This document shows, piece by piece, positions 1 through 9,269 of a stretch of DNA of 64,000 nt. The notes under the pieces are model-generated. The model was not told the DNA's origin and made no database searches. It saw nothing but the letters and a program-made list of their open reading frames with translations. The stretch comes from Streptomyces acidiscabies (GTDB lineage: Bacteria > Actinomycetota > Actinomycetes > Streptomycetales > Streptomycetaceae), in the NCBI RefSeq assembly GCF_020010905.1, contig NZ_JAGJBY010000001.1, forward strand, positions 1,446,001 to 1,510,000. The letters are read 5' to 3'. Numbering within the stretch: position 1 is the stretch's first letter; every line of letters starts with the position of its first letter. Both the position numbers and the translations under genes were made by a program.

Positions 1-469
1 CGGCGTCGTCCTCATCGACGAGGTCGACGCCCACCTGCACCCCTCCTGGCAGCAACGCATCGGCGAGTGGCTCAAGTCCCATTTCCCGGCAGTGCAGTTC
101 ATCGTCAGCACGCACAGTCCGTACGTCTGCCAGGCCGCCGACCCCGGTGGTCTGATCCGCGTGCCGGGACCGACCGAGGACGTGCCACCCGCGCCGGTCT
201 CCGAGGAACTGCGGCAACGCATCGTCTACGGCACCGGCGACGACGCCGTACTCTCCGAACTCTTCGGCCTGGACACGCCGTACTCGGAGCGGGCGCGCGA
301 ACTCCGGCAGGAACTCGTCGAGTTGGAGGCGAGAGTGGTCACCGGGGAGGCGACGGACGCCGAAGAGGCGCGGCATGCGGCGCTGCGGGATCGGCTGAAG
401 AGTTCGCCTCGTACGCGGGCCGTCGAGTTGCAGGCCCGGCTGAAGCAACTCGGAGTGCTCGACGAATGA
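1..469 (+). CDS. AAA family ATPase, 3' part (Septu PtuA-like)
   Basis: Only the C-terminal part is present; the gene enters from the left edge and reads from base 2. The first residues form a Walker B segment (VVLIDEVDAHLHPSW), and a conserved H-switch (STHSPY) follows about 20 residues later. This order is typical of the OLD/RecF-like ABC ATPases used in defence systems. After that comes a charged region with coiled-coil character (residues about 95-150). The stop overlaps the start of the HNH gene (ATGA), so the two are translationally coupled. An ATPase directly followed by a TIGR02646-like HNH protein matches PtuA/PtuB of Septu. The Walker A is outside the window, so the assignment rests on the C-terminus and its partner. 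Confidence 0.8.
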   Translation, partial: GVVLIDEVDAHLHPSWQQRIGEWLKSHFPAVQFIVSTHSPYVCQAADPGGLIRVPGPTEDVPPAPVSEELRQRIVYGTGDDAVLSELFGLDTPYSERARELRQELVELEARVVTGEATDAEEARHAALRDRLKSSPRTRAVELQARLKQLGVLDE

Positions 470-1221
470 TTCGGGTGCGGCGTATCGAACTTCCGCGTCA
501 ACTCGCCGTAAGAGCAGAGCAGTTGACCGAGCGCATAGCCGGAACGGCCGGAGAGGCACGGACCTCCGAGGCCAAGGGGCTGTGGAAGCACACCACGCAC
601 CGGCGTGAACTCGTCACCCCGCTGCGGGCGTTGCTGAACGAGATGGCTCACGGCAACCGCTGCTGCATGTACTGCGGCGACGACCTCAGCACCGACATCG
701 ACCACTTCGAGCCGGTGGCCGAGAACCCGTTACGCACCTTCGACTGGCTCAACCACCTGCTGTCCTGCACGGCGTGCAACAGCTCCTGCAAGAGGGATCA
801 GTTCCCGCGCGACCCCGAGACCGGCGACCCGTTGCTGATTGACCCGACGACCGAGGACCCCTTCGACCACCTCTACCTGAGCCTCGACACCGGCCTGTAC
901 CGCGGGTTGACGGAGAAGGGCCGGCAGACCGAGCGGGTGTGCGGACTCAACCGGGACGATCTGCCGGAGGCTCGTTGCATCGCGCGGGACGGGGTCGTCA
1001 TGTGCGTGGAGGGGTGGCTGTCGGGCCGGGAGAAGGGCGACCACCGGAAGATGGCCATCGCCGTACGGACCGTCCGCAACCAACCCTTCGCCGACGTCGC
1101 CCAGTTTATGCTCAGGCAAGCCCTGCTGCCGAAGGCGTCCGTCGCGTTCGCCTTCGACCTCGGCGAGGAGATACTCCGGCACCTGCGGGACCCGGAGCTA
1201 CGGGCCGCGCTGCTGATTTGA
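466..1221 (+). CDS. HNH endonuclease (Septu PtuB-like / retron-type HNH)
   Basis: The protein has 251 residues. The ATG at 466 overlaps the ATPase stop. The nuclease core lies at about residues 65-110: a CMYC zinc knuckle, then DIDHFEPVAENP (the HNH-type DH), then CTACNSSCKRDQFP with the second CxxC pair and the final N/K. The layout fits the TIGR02646 family that partners ATPases in Septu and in the retron-Ec78 PtuAB effector. The expected role is DNA or RNA cleavage controlled by the ATPase during phage infection. No reverse transcriptase is visible downstream; upstream is outside the window. Confidence is good for HNH and moderate for Septu membership. Confidence 0.82.
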   Translation: MIRVRRIELPRQLAVRAEQLTERIAGTAGEARTSEAKGLWKHTTHRRELVTPLRALLNEMAHGNRCCMYCGDDLSTDIDHFEPVAENPLRTFDWLNHLLSCTACNSSCKRDQFPRDPETGDPLLIDPTTEDPFDHLYLSLDTGLYRGLTEKGRQTERVCGLNRDDLPEARCIARDGVVMCVEGWLSGREKGDHRKMAIAVRTVRNQPFADVAQFMLRQALLPKASVAFAFDLGEEILRHLRDPELRAALLI

Positions 1222-1241
1222 GGGGGTGCTGTGCGGGCCCG

Positions 1242-1646
1242 CTAGGAAGACCCCGCGTCGTACGTCTCGCGGTTGGCCAGGACTTGGTCCATCTCGGTCT
1301 GGGCCCACTGTCTGAGGCCCCTCGTCAGGTGGTGGAGGGAGAGGCCTAGGTCGGTCAGCTCGTAGGTGACCGTTACCGGGACCGTGGGGGTCACCGTGCG
1401 GGTGAGGAGGCCGTCTCGTTCCAGGGAGCGGAGCGTCTGCGTCAGCATTTTTTGGGTCGCGCCTGCCAGGACGCGGGCCAGTTCCGAGTAGCGCAGCGGC
1501 TTGGGGGACGGTGATGAGTCGGCCTCGCCCGCCAGTGCGCACAGGATCAGGACGACCCACTTGTCCGAGATCCGGTCGAGGAGTTGGCGGCTGGGGCACA
1601 CCGCCAGGAACGCGTTGTACTCCGCCTTGGCCCGCGTCGTCGTCAC
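1242..1646 (-). CDS. HxlR-family transcriptional regulator
   Basis: The protein has 134 residues with the HxlR winged-helix pattern: an N-terminal CPSRQLLDRISDKWVVLIL segment, then YSELARVL, then the wing LTRTVTPTVPVTVTYELTDLG. HxlR proteins usually regulate an adjacent, divergently transcribed redox or aldehyde-stress gene. Here the divergent neighbour is the aldo/keto reductase at 1777, with a 130-base shared control region (1647-1776). Regulation of the reductase, probably through the N-terminal cysteine, is an inference. Confidence 0.88.
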   Translation of the reverse strand: MTTTRAKAEYNAFLAVCPSRQLLDRISDKWVVLILCALAGEADSSPSPKPLRYSELARVLAGATQKMLTQTLRSLERDGLLTRTVTPTVPVTVTYELTDLGLSLHHLTRGLRQWAQTEMDQVLANRETYDAGSS

Positions 1647-1776
1647 TGACCTCGCCCCTCACCTTCTGGATCGTTACGCACTTCCAAGTGCCCACTTCCC
1701 GGCCGGGAGTTCCTCGCCAACCCTGGTGCACGGGGGACGCAGACACCACCCCCGGCATGAAGCGAAAGGCGCGACG

Positions 1777-2646
1777 ATGAACACACCCCTGTCTCTTCCC
1801 GGCGGAACCTGGACGTTGGGCGACGCGACCGTGTCCCGGTTCGGGTACGGCGCGATGCAGCTCGCCGGGCCGTGGGTCATGGGGCCGCCCGCCGACAGGG
1901 ACGGCGCGCTGGGCGTTCTGCGTGAGGCGGTCGGGCTCGGGATCACCCACATCGACACCAGCGCCGCGTACGGCCCGCGCATCACGAACGAGCTGATCCG
2001 CGAGGCGCTGCACCCGTATCCGCAGCAGCTGTTCATCGCCACGAAGGTCGGCGCGACGCGTGACGCACAGGGCGGCTGGCCCACCGCCCGCCGTCCGGAA
2101 GACCTGCGCAAACAGGTCCACGAGAACCTCGACTCCCTCGGCGTCGAGACCCTCGACCTGGTCAACCTGCGCATGGGCGACGCCCAGGGCACCCGGCCCG
2201 GCTCGATCGCCGAGGCGTTCGAGACGCTCGCCGGCCTCCAGCGGGAGGGCCTGATCCGCCACCTCGGCGTCAGCAACGTCACTGCGGAACAGGTCACCGA
2301 GGCACGAGGCATCGCTCCACTGGTATGCGTCCAGAACATGTACAACCTCGCCCACCGCCACGACGACGCCCTCGTCGACCACCTCGCCGCCGCAGGCATC
2401 GCCTACGTCCCCTTCTTCCCCCTGGGCGGCTTCACCCCGCTCCAGTCCGAGGCGCTCTCGCGGGTCGCGACCCGGCTGAACTCGACACCCATGTCGATCG
2501 CCCTGGCCTGGCTGCTACGCCGCTCCCCGAACATCCTGCTCATCCCCGGCACCTCGTCCATCGCCCACCTGCGCGAGAACATCGCGGGCGCGGGACTCAC
2601 GCTCTCCGACGAGGACGCAAAAGAACTGGACGGCATCGCCCACTAG
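1777..2646 (+). CDS. Aldo/keto reductase
   Basis: The protein has 289 residues of the AKR TIM-barrel family and probably reduces aldehydes or ketones with NADPH. Visible catalytic landmarks include HIDTSAAYGP (Asp and Tyr), the Lys of ATKVG, and the cofactor-binding LIPGTSSIAHLRENI near the C-terminus. A longer open frame extends upstream, but ATG 1777 starts the recognised domain. It is divergent from the HxlR gene. Its TAG stop lies inside a CTAG palindrome whose other strand supplies the stop of the converging gene at 2643. Confidence 0.9.
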   Translation: MNTPLSLPGGTWTLGDATVSRFGYGAMQLAGPWVMGPPADRDGALGVLREAVGLGITHIDTSAAYGPRITNELIREALHPYPQQLFIATKVGATRDAQGGWPTARRPEDLRKQVHENLDSLGVETLDLVNLRMGDAQGTRPGSIAEAFETLAGLQREGLIRHLGVSNVTAEQVTEARGIAPLVCVQNMYNLAHRHDDALVDHLAAAGIAYVPFFPLGGFTPLQSEALSRVATRLNSTPMSIALAWLLRRSPNILLIPGTSSIAHLRENIAGAGLTLSDEDAKELDGIAH

Positions 2647-3062
2647 GGCCCCATGTCCTTCGCGCTGTACCGGGGCAGGTCACCGGTCTCGATCGTCCAG
2701 GTGCCGAGGTCGGTGGTCACGGTGACCGGTTCGCCGTACGGCAGACGCAGCCGGTTGTCATAGGCCGGACGCCGGACGATGCCCCACTGGTAGGTCCAGG
2801 TGCCGTCGCGGGGATCGAGAGGATCGTCCGTCTCCATCGCGGCGTCACGGCACACGTGGAGATCCGGAACATGCAGAACACCCAGAGCCTCGTCGTCCAT
2901 ATCCGTCATCGCGGTCAGCTGATGACGCGGCCCCGGACGCAGCATCATGACGAGCTTCCCGTCACTGATCTCGGGCCACGTAAGACCGGGCGGCGGAGCA
3001 AAGCGATCACGCAGCGCGCGCAGCCGTCGGTACGGGGTCTGCTGAGTCACGGGGCCTCCCAC
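2643..3062 (-). pseudogene. Internally deleted Uma2-family endonuclease remnant
   Basis: The 139-codon frame carries both ends of a Streptomyces Uma2 (DUF820) protein. The N-terminal part contains EISDGKLVMM and HQLTAM. The C-terminal part contains RRPAYDNRLRLPYGEPVTV and DLGTWTIETGDLP. The central stretch, which should hold the acidic and ExK catalytic residues of this PD-(D/E)XK-like fold, is replaced by a short segment (VLHVPDLHVCRDA). Uma2 proteins are usually about 180-200 residues. I infer an in-frame internal deletion and loss of catalysis. A divergent small family is the alternative. Confidence 0.55.
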
Positions 3063-3118
3063 GCCCAGTGTGGGACAAGAAGGGTGCCCGCCCCCTCCCA
3101 GGCGCAGGCACCCTCACA

Positions 3119-3433
3119 TCACTCCGAGTTCTTCTCCTCCTCCGGCAACGTCGCCGGAGGCGTAGGCGTAGGCCGCACCCACAGCCACACCAGGAAGAAC
3201 ACCCCCAACCCCAGCATCCCCAACCCCGTCCACAGGTTGATGTTGATCCCCTGCGCCTTGTCGATCTCCGCGTCGCCGTCCGTGATGCCGGTGATGGTGA
3301 TGATCACGCCGTAGAGGACGAAGAGGCCCCCGATGATCCGGCGTAGATCGAAGATGCGCGCGGCAGTCGTCGACTTCCCCTCCAGCTCCGTCACCTCGCG
3401 GTGGACGTCTTTCTCCGAGTAGTGGTCGGACAT
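3119..3433 (-). CDS. Small two-helix membrane protein
   Basis: The protein has 104 residues, with two predicted membrane helices around residues 30-52 (IIGGLFVLYGVIITITGI) and 65-87 (LWTGLGMLGLGVFFLVWLWV). The N-terminus is charged and the tail is Pro/Glu-rich. It begins 10 bases after the symporter gene ends, so the two are probably co-transcribed. The position suggests a small accessory subunit of the transporter. The sequence names no function. Confidence 0.75.
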   Translation of the reverse strand: MSDHYSEKDVHREVTELEGKSTTAARIFDLRRIIGGLFVLYGVIITITGITDGDAEIDKAQGININLWTGLGMLGLGVFFLVWLWVRPTPTPPATLPEEEKNSE

Positions 3434-3443
3434 GGCGAACCTC

Positions 3444-5123
3444 TCAGAAGGAGAACGGGATGTAGCAGGCGGCGGCGATGATGACAGCGCTCCAGCCGAG
3501 CAGCGCCGGGCGGCGGTACCACGCGTCGTCCCCGGCGCCGGGCGCCTCGGACATGCCCGGCGACTTCGTGCCGTAGACCAGGCCCTGGAGTTCCGCCTCC
3601 GGCTTCGGCGCCGTGAACAGGGACACGGCCACCATGACCACCGCCCCCGCCACGAACCCGGCGATCGCGGAGACGAAGTTCGCGCCCTGGTCGGTCGGGA
3701 TGCCGATGACGTCCTGCTTGTAGAGGACGAAGTAGTTGATCATCGCGGCGGTCGTACCGGCGAGCAGCCCCCAGAACCCGGACTTCGCGGAGGCCCGCTT
3801 CCAGAACATCCCGATGATGAAGACGACGAACATCGGCACGTTGAAGAAGGAGAACAGGGTCTGGAGGTAACTCATGATGTTGGAGAAGGAGGACGCGAGG
3901 AACGCCGTCCCGACCGAGGCCGCGACCCCGACCGCCGTGATCAGCCGCCCGAAGCGGACGTAGTACGCGTCCTCCCGGTCCGTGACGACGTACTTCTGCC
4001 AGATGTCGGTGGTGAACACGGTGTTGAAGGACGACACGTTGGCCGCCATGCCCGCCATGAACGCGGCGAGCAGCCCGGTGACGGCGATCCCGAGCACCCC
4101 GTTGGGCAGCAGCTGCTCCATGAGGTACGGGATCGCGTCGTTGTACTGGAGGTCGGACCCGCTGGTCCCGATCTTCGGCACCAGCACCGCCGCCACCAGC
4201 CCCGGAATCATCACGAGGAACACGATGAAGATCTTCGGGAACGCGGCGATGAGCGGCGTCCGCTGGGCGGCGGAGAGGTTCTTCGCGGAGAGAGCGCGCT
4301 GCACCTCGGCGAAGTTCGTCGTCCAGTACCCGAAGGACAGCACGAACCCGAGCCCGAGCACGATGGTCAGCCAGTTCGCGCCGAGGGGGTTGGCGGACCC
4401 GATCCCGGTACCGCCCCAGGCGCTGACGAAGTCGTCCCCGTGGGTGGCCTTCAGGGAGTCGGTCAGCCCGTCCCACCCGCCGACCTTCTTCAGCCCCAGC
4501 ACGGACAGCGGAATCAGCGCCGCGAGAATCACGAAGAACTGGAGCACCTCGTTGTAGATCGCCGAGGACAGCCCGCCCAGCGTGATGTACGCGAGCACGA
4601 AGAACCCGGCGACGAGGATGGCCACCCACTCGGGCCACCCGAGCAGCGCCTCGACGACGATGGCGAGGGCGTACAGATTGACCCCGGCGATGAGGATCGC
4701 GGCGAACGCGAACAGCGCCGAACTCAGCAGATGCGCCCACTTGTCGAACCGCAGGAGCAGCATCTCGGGGACGGAGCGCACCTTGGAGGAGTAGTAGAAA
4801 GGCATCATCACGAGCCCGAGGAACACCATCGCGGGGATCGCGCCGATCCAGTACCAGTGGACGGTGTACGCCCCGTACTGCGCACTGTTCGCCGCCATCC
4901 CGAGGATCTCGGTCGCGGCGAGGTTCGCGGAGATGAACGCGAGCCCGGTGATCCAGGCGGGCAGCGAGCGCCCGGAGAGGAAGAAGTCGAGACTGGTCCT
5001 GACGGAGCGCCGGGCCGCGAACCCGATGCCGAGGACGACGACGAAGTAGATCCCGAGGATCGTGTAGTCGAGCGCGTTGACGGGGAGCCGCAGCTCGGCG
5101 GCGAGCGGAGTGGGGGGATACAC
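3444..5123 (-). CDS. Sodium:solute symporter (SSS family), probably galactose uptake
   Basis: The protein has 559 residues with 13-14 hydrophobic segments spread along its length. It starts with the typical SSS opening (NALDYTILGIYFVVVLGIGFAARR) and contains SFGYWTTNFAEVQRALSAKN, where SSS transporters carry a conserved sugar/Na+ motif. SSS members couple substrate import to sodium. The gene is divergent from galTEK across a 105-base region, so galactose or a related sugar is the most economical substrate. That assignment is contextual. Confidence 0.88.
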   Translation of the reverse strand: MYPPTPLAAELRLPVNALDYTILGIYFVVVLGIGFAARRSVRTSLDFFLSGRSLPAWITGLAFISANLAATEILGMAANSAQYGAYTVHWYWIGAIPAMVFLGLVMMPFYYSSKVRSVPEMLLLRFDKWAHLLSSALFAFAAILIAGVNLYALAIVVEALLGWPEWVAILVAGFFVLAYITLGGLSSAIYNEVLQFFVILAALIPLSVLGLKKVGGWDGLTDSLKATHGDDFVSAWGGTGIGSANPLGANWLTIVLGLGFVLSFGYWTTNFAEVQRALSAKNLSAAQRTPLIAAFPKIFIVFLVMIPGLVAAVLVPKIGTSGSDLQYNDAIPYLMEQLLPNGVLGIAVTGLLAAFMAGMAANVSSFNTVFTTDIWQKYVVTDREDAYYVRFGRLITAVGVAASVGTAFLASSFSNIMSYLQTLFSFFNVPMFVVFIIGMFWKRASAKSGFWGLLAGTTAAMINYFVLYKQDVIGIPTDQGANFVSAIAGFVAGAVVMVAVSLFTAPKPEAELQGLVYGTKSPGMSEAPGAGDDAWYRRPALLGWSAVIIAAACYIPFSF

Positions 5124-5228
5124 AGGAGGGCCCTTCTAAGGGTGACCGGATGTGTGTGTTTGTGGTTTGATGTGTGCGGTTCTGTTTGAAGTTTCTAGCT
5201 GTGCTGGTGCACGGATGGGGAGTCGAAG
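5124..5228. promoter_or_regulatory. Divergent control region, symporter / galTEK
   Basis: The 105-base region separates the symporter start from the GTG of galT. It is T-rich on the plus strand and unusually low in GC for the window, with repeated TGTGTG/TTTG-like elements between 5148 and 5195. This is the expected place for a galactose-responsive promoter pair. I cannot define -35/-10 boxes with confidence. Confidence 0.5.
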
Positions 5229-6290
5229 GTGAAGAAGACCTCGACCCGGCTGGCCGACGGTCGTGAGCTGATCTACTACGACCTGCGGGACGACACGGTG
5301 CGCGACGCGGTGGACCGCCGTCCGCTGGACCGCACCGTCACCACTTCGGAGGTACGCAGGGACCCCCTGCTCGGCGACCAGGTCGCCATCGCCTCGCACC
5401 GGCAGGGGCGGACGTACCACCCGCCGGTCGACCAGTGCCCGCTGTGCCCGACTCAGGGCGACAACCTGAGCGAGATCCCGGACTCGTCGTACGACGTCGT
5501 CGTCTTCGAGAACCGCTTCCCCTCGCTGGCCGGTGACTCGGGCCGCTGCGAGGTGGTCTGCTTCACGTCCGACCACGACTCGTCCTTCGCCGACCTCACC
5601 GAGGACCAGGCGCGCCTGGTCCTGGAGGCGTGGACCGACCGGACGTCGGAGCTGTCGCATCTTCCTTCCGTCCAGCAGGTCTTCGCCTTCGAGAACCGCG
5701 GCGAGGAGATCGGGGTGACTCTCGGCCACCCCCACGGGCAGATCTACGCCTACCCCTTCACCACGCCCCGCACCGCCCTCATGCTGCGCCAGGTCGCCGC
5801 GCACAAGGACGCGACCGGTGGCGAGAACCTCTTCGACGCCGTGCTGGAGCGGGAACTCGCGGACGACCGCGTAGTCCTGGAGAGTGAACACTGGGTCGCG
5901 TTCGTCCCGTACGCCGCGCACTGGCCGTACGAGGTACACCTCTACCCCCGTCGTAGGGTCCCGGACCTGCTCGGACTGGACGAGGACGCGCGCACAGAGT
6001 TTCCCAAGGTGTATCTGGAACTCTTGAGGCGCTTCGACCGGATCTTCGGCGAGGATCAGCCGGTGACGCCGTACATCGCCGCCTGGCACCAGGCGCCGTT
6101 CGGCCAGCTGGAGGAGTTCGACGGGGTCAGCCGCGACGACTTCGCGCTGCACCTGGAGCTTTTCACGATCCGCCGTACGTCCGGCAAGCTGAAGTTCCTC
6201 GCGGGCTCCGAGTCGGGCATGGGTGCGTTCATCAACGACATCTCTCCGGAGCGCGCGGCCGAGCGACTGCGAGAGGTAGCGAGTTCATGA
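5229..6290 (+). CDS. galT: Galactose-1-phosphate uridylyltransferase
   Basis: The protein has 353 residues and a GTG start. It catalyses transfer of UMP from UDP-glucose to galactose-1-phosphate in the Leloir pathway. Visible landmarks are CPLCP near residue 77 (metal-binding pair), FENRFPSL, and the nucleotidyl-histidine motif GHPHGQ at about residues 166-171 with the catalytic second His. A C-terminal HQAPFG segment is also present. The gene overlaps galE by 4 bases (ATGA), so galTEK is a coupled operon. Confidence 0.96.
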   Translation: MKKTSTRLADGRELIYYDLRDDTVRDAVDRRPLDRTVTTSEVRRDPLLGDQVAIASHRQGRTYHPPVDQCPLCPTQGDNLSEIPDSSYDVVVFENRFPSLAGDSGRCEVVCFTSDHDSSFADLTEDQARLVLEAWTDRTSELSHLPSVQQVFAFENRGEEIGVTLGHPHGQIYAYPFTTPRTALMLRQVAAHKDATGGENLFDAVLERELADDRVVLESEHWVAFVPYAAHWPYEVHLYPRRRVPDLLGLDEDARTEFPKVYLELLRRFDRIFGEDQPVTPYIAAWHQAPFGQLEEFDGVSRDDFALHLELFTIRRTSGKLKFLAGSESGMGAFINDISPERAAERLREVASS

Positions 6291-7252
6291 GCAAGTACCT
6301 GGTCACGGGCGGTGCGGGTTACGTCGGCGGCGTGGTGGCCCAGCACCTCCTTGAGGCCGGCCACGAGGTGACGGTCCTCGACAACCTCTCCACCGGCTTC
6401 CGCGAGGGCGTCCCGGCGGGCGCGGCCTTCATCGAGGGCGACATCCGCGACGCGGGCAAGTGGCTCGACGCCTCGTACGAGGCCGTCCTCCACTTCGCCG
6501 CCAGCTCTCAGGTAGGGGAGTCGGTCGTACGACCTGAGAAGTACTGGGAGAACAACGTCGGCGGCACGATGGCGCTGCTGGGCGCGATGCGCGAGGCGGG
6601 CGTACGCAAACTCGTCTTCTCGTCGACGGCCGCCACGTACGGCGAGCCGGACGTGGTCCCGATCCCGGAGACCGCCGTCACCAAGCCGACCAACCCCTAC
6701 GGCGCCACCAAGCTCGCGGTCGACTACATGATCACCAGCGAGGCCAACGCCCACGGCCTCGGCGCGGTCTCCCTGCGCTACTTCAACGTCGCGGGCGCGT
6801 ACGGCGCACAGGGCGAGCGGCACGACCCCGAGTCGCACCTCATCCCCCTGGTCCTCCAGGTCGCCCAGGGCCGCCGCGAGGCGATCTCGGTGTACGGCGA
6901 CGACTACCCGACGCCGGACGGCACCTGCATCCGGGACTACATCCACGTCGCGGACCTGGCCGACGCGCACCTCCTCGCGCTGAAGGCCGCCGAGGCGGGC
7001 GAGCACCTGATCTGCAACCTCGGCAACGGCGAAGGCTTCTCCGTACGGCAGGTCATCGACACCGTCCGCAAGGTCACCGGCCACCCGGTCCCCGAGGTCG
7101 TGGCCCCCCGGCGCGGCGGCGACCCCGCCGTCCTCGTCGCCTCGGCGGCCACCGCCCGCGAGAAGCTGGGCTGGCAGCCGTCCCGCTCGGACCTCGCCGG
7201 TATCGTCGCCGACGCGTGGGAATTCGCACAGCAGATTTCGAAGGAGAGCTGA
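6287..7252 (+). CDS. galE: UDP-glucose 4-epimerase
   Basis: The protein has 321 residues of the extended SDR family. It interconverts UDP-glucose and UDP-galactose with bound NAD+. It shows the N-terminal GGAGYVGG dinucleotide loop, the catalytic Ser/Thr region SSTAATYG, the YGATK catalytic Tyr-Lys pair near residue 145, and RYFNVAGA followed by [11 protein letters not shown]. The start overlaps the galT stop and the end lies one base before galK. Confidence 0.96.
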   Translation: MSKYLVTGGAGYVGGVVAQHLLEAGHEVTVLDNLSTGFREGVPAGAAFIEGDIRDAGKWLDASYEAVLHFAASSQVGESVVRPEKYWENNVGGTMALLGAMREAGVRKLVFSSTAATYGEPDVVPIPETAVTKPTNPYGATKLAVDYMITSEANAHGLGAVSLRYFNVAGAYGAQGERHDPESHLIPLVLQVAQGRREAISVYGDDYPTPDGTCIRDYIHVADLADAHLLALKAAEAGEHLICNLGNGEGFSVRQVIDTVRKVTGHPVPEVVAPRRGGDPAVLVASAATAREKLGWQPSRSDLAGIVADAWEFAQQISKES

Positions 7253-7253
7253 G

Positions 7254-8402
7254 TTGTCCGCACAGCAAGTCCGGGACGGCTTCGAGGAGTTGTACGGCGC
7301 CGCCCCGGAAGGCGTCTGGGCGGCGCCCGGCCGCGTCAACCTCATCGGCGAGCACACGGACTACAACGACGGCTTCGTGATGCCGTTCGCTCTGCCGCAC
7401 ACGGCGATCGCGGCGGTGTCGCGGCGCGAGGACGACCTCCTGCGCTTCCACTCCGCCGACGTGGACGGCGGTGTCGTCGAGCTCTCGACGCTGGAGCCCG
7501 GCACCGACTCCGGCTGGACCGCGTACCCGGCGGGTGTGGTCTGGGCGCTGCGTGAAGCGGGCCACGCGGTCCGGGGCGCGGACATCCACCTGACGTCGAC
7601 GGTCCCGTCGGGCGCGGGCCTGTCCTCCTCGGCGGCCCTTGAGGTCGTCGTCGCGCTCGCCCTGAACGACCTCTACGAACTCGGCCTCCAGCGCTGGCAG
7701 TTGGCCCGCCTGTGCCAGCGCGCGGAGAACGTCTACGTCGGTGCCCCGACCGGCATCATGGACCAGACCGCGTCCGCCTGCTGCGAGGAGGGCCACGCGC
7801 TCTTCCTCGACACCCGCGACCTCTCCCAGAAGCAGATCCCCTTCGACCTCGCGTCCGAGGGCCTGCGCCTGCTGGTCGTCGACACGCAGGTCAAGCACGC
7901 CCACAGCGAGGGCGAGTACGGCAAGCGCCGGGCGGGCTGCGAAGAGGGTGCGGCGCTGCTGGGCGTCACGGCTCTGCGGGACGTCCCCTACGCCGAGTTG
8001 GACTCGGCGCTGGCGCGGATCGAGGACGAGGAGATCCGGCGTCTGGTGAAGCACGTGGTCACCGAGGACGAGCGGGTGGAGCAGGTGGTCGCGCTCATGA
8101 CGTCCGGTGCGGACGCGCGCGAGATCGGGCCGGTTCTCGTGGCGGGGCACGCGTCGCTGCGGGACGACTTCCGGATCTCCTGCCCGGAGTTGGACCTGGT
8201 CGTGGACTCCTCCCTGGCGGCCGGGGCGTTGGGCTCCCGCATGACCGGCGGCGGTTTCGGCGGCTCGGCGATCGTGCTGGCCGAGGAGGCGGACGTTCCC
8301 GGGATCACGAAGGCGGTCGAAGAGGCGTTCGCTGCGGCCGGGTTCACCGCACCGCGCGTCTTCGAGGCGGTTCCGGCGCCGGGGGCTCGGCGGCTGGTCT
8401 GA
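7254..8402 (+). CDS. galK: Galactokinase
   Basis: The protein has 382 residues of the GHMP kinase family. It phosphorylates galactose to galactose-1-phosphate. The signature GRVNLIGEHTDYNDGF is at about residues 24-39, the ATP loop VPSGAGLSSSAALE at about 115, and the third motif MTGGGFGGS near 330. Translation starts at a rare TTG at 7254, behind a good Shine-Dalgarno (AAGGAGA) one base after the galE stop. The weak start may reduce GalK relative to GalE. A strong hairpin follows the gene. Confidence 0.96.
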   Translation: MSAQQVRDGFEELYGAAPEGVWAAPGRVNLIGEHTDYNDGFVMPFALPHTAIAAVSRREDDLLRFHSADVDGGVVELSTLEPGTDSGWTAYPAGVVWALREAGHAVRGADIHLTSTVPSGAGLSSSAALEVVVALALNDLYELGLQRWQLARLCQRAENVYVGAPTGIMDQTASACCEEGHALFLDTRDLSQKQIPFDLASEGLRLLVVDTQVKHAHSEGEYGKRRAGCEEGAALLGVTALRDVPYAELDSALARIEDEEIRRLVKHVVTEDERVEQVVALMTSGADAREIGPVLVAGHASLRDDFRISCPELDLVVDSSLAAGALGSRMTGGGFGGSAIVLAEEADVPGITKAVEEAFAAAGFTAPRVFEAVPAPGARRLV

Positions 8403-8423
8403 CCTCGGGGCAGGGCTGGACGA

Positions 8424-8466
8424 GAAGTGGTCCCAGCAGGGGTTTCCCGCCTGCGGGGACCACTTC
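8424..8466. terminator. Hairpin terminator after galK
   Basis: GAAGTGGTCCC (8424-8434) pairs perfectly with GGGACCACTTC (8456-8466). An inner GCAGG/CCTGC stem extends the helix. It lies 22 bases past the galK stop. There is no U-tract, as is common in Streptomyces. Confidence 0.8.
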
Positions 8467-8564
8467 TTCGGTTACGAGAACAGCGCCGGGGTCACCAGGG
8501 CGATACGGACGATGCCGGGTCCTGTCGGGCCGCGATCCGCCCACGGAACTACCGCGCCGCGAGG

Positions 8565-9233
8565 TCACGTCGTACGGCGATGCCGCGCCTTGGGGCCCCG
8601 GCTGCGGATTCGTACCGTCACGAACAGTGCCACCCCCACCAGCGCCAGTCCGAGGACCACCTTCGACAGGACGCCGACGTAGGCCTCGACCAGTTCCCAC
8701 TGGTCGCCCAGCCAGTAACCCGCCATGATCAGAACCGAGTTCCACATCAGACTGCCGAGAGCCGTGAGCGCGACGAACGTGGGCAGGCGCATGCGTTCCA
8801 CGCCGGCCGGGACGGAGATCAGGCTCCGGAAGACGGGGAGCATGCGGCCGAGGAAGATCGCCTTCGTGCCGTGCCGCGCGAACCACTCCTCCGTGCGGAC
8901 CAGGTCCGACGGCTTGACCAGCGGCAGCTTCGCCCAGATCGCGTGCACCCGCTCCCGCCCGACCAGCATCCCGATCCAGTACAGGACGACGGCCCCCACG
9001 GTCGCCCCGAGCGTCGTCCAGAACAGCGCGGACGGCAGACTCAGCACGCCCTGCCCCGCCGCGAACCCTGTGAGCGGGAGGATCACCTCGCTGGGGATCG
9101 GCGGAAAGAGGTTCTCCAGCGCGATCGCCAGCCCCGCCCCGGGGCCCCCGATCGTCTCGATGAGCCCGGTGACCCACCCCGTGATCCCGTCCGAGGGTTC
9201 TTTGGGCTGGGCGGCGAGGTGCGCGGTGGTCAT
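8565..9233 (-). CDS. DedA/VTT-family membrane protein
   Basis: The protein has 222 residues from the ATG at 9233; an upstream TTG would add six residues. It shows the DedA pattern: the amphipathic ENLFPPIPSEVILPLTGF re-entrant segment near residue 40, then RFLPVFRS-type GRMLPVFRSLISVPAG in the second half, with several membrane helices and a basic tail. DedA proteins flip or scramble phospholipids or undecaprenyl phosphate. It converges on galK across the shared hairpin. Confidence 0.9.
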   Translation of the reverse strand: MTTAHLAAQPKEPSDGITGWVTGLIETIGGPGAGLAIALENLFPPIPSEVILPLTGFAAGQGVLSLPSALFWTTLGATVGAVVLYWIGMLVGRERVHAIWAKLPLVKPSDLVRTEEWFARHGTKAIFLGRMLPVFRSLISVPAGVERMRLPTFVALTALGSLMWNSVLIMAGYWLGDQWELVEAYVGVLSKVVLGLALVGVALFVTVRIRSRGPKARHRRTT

Positions 9234-9269
9234 AGGGTAAAGGTAATGCAAAGTCGCCGGTGGTGTGTT

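Noticed and set aside
3432..5189. A 585-codon plus-strand frame rich in Arg/Asp/Glu/Gly
   Set aside because: It is antisense to the SSS symporter, whose motifs and helices are clear. High-GC DNA gives long spurious frames with such composition.
5136..6152. A minus-strand frame over galT
   Set aside because: galT has its HPH active site and operon context; this frame has none.
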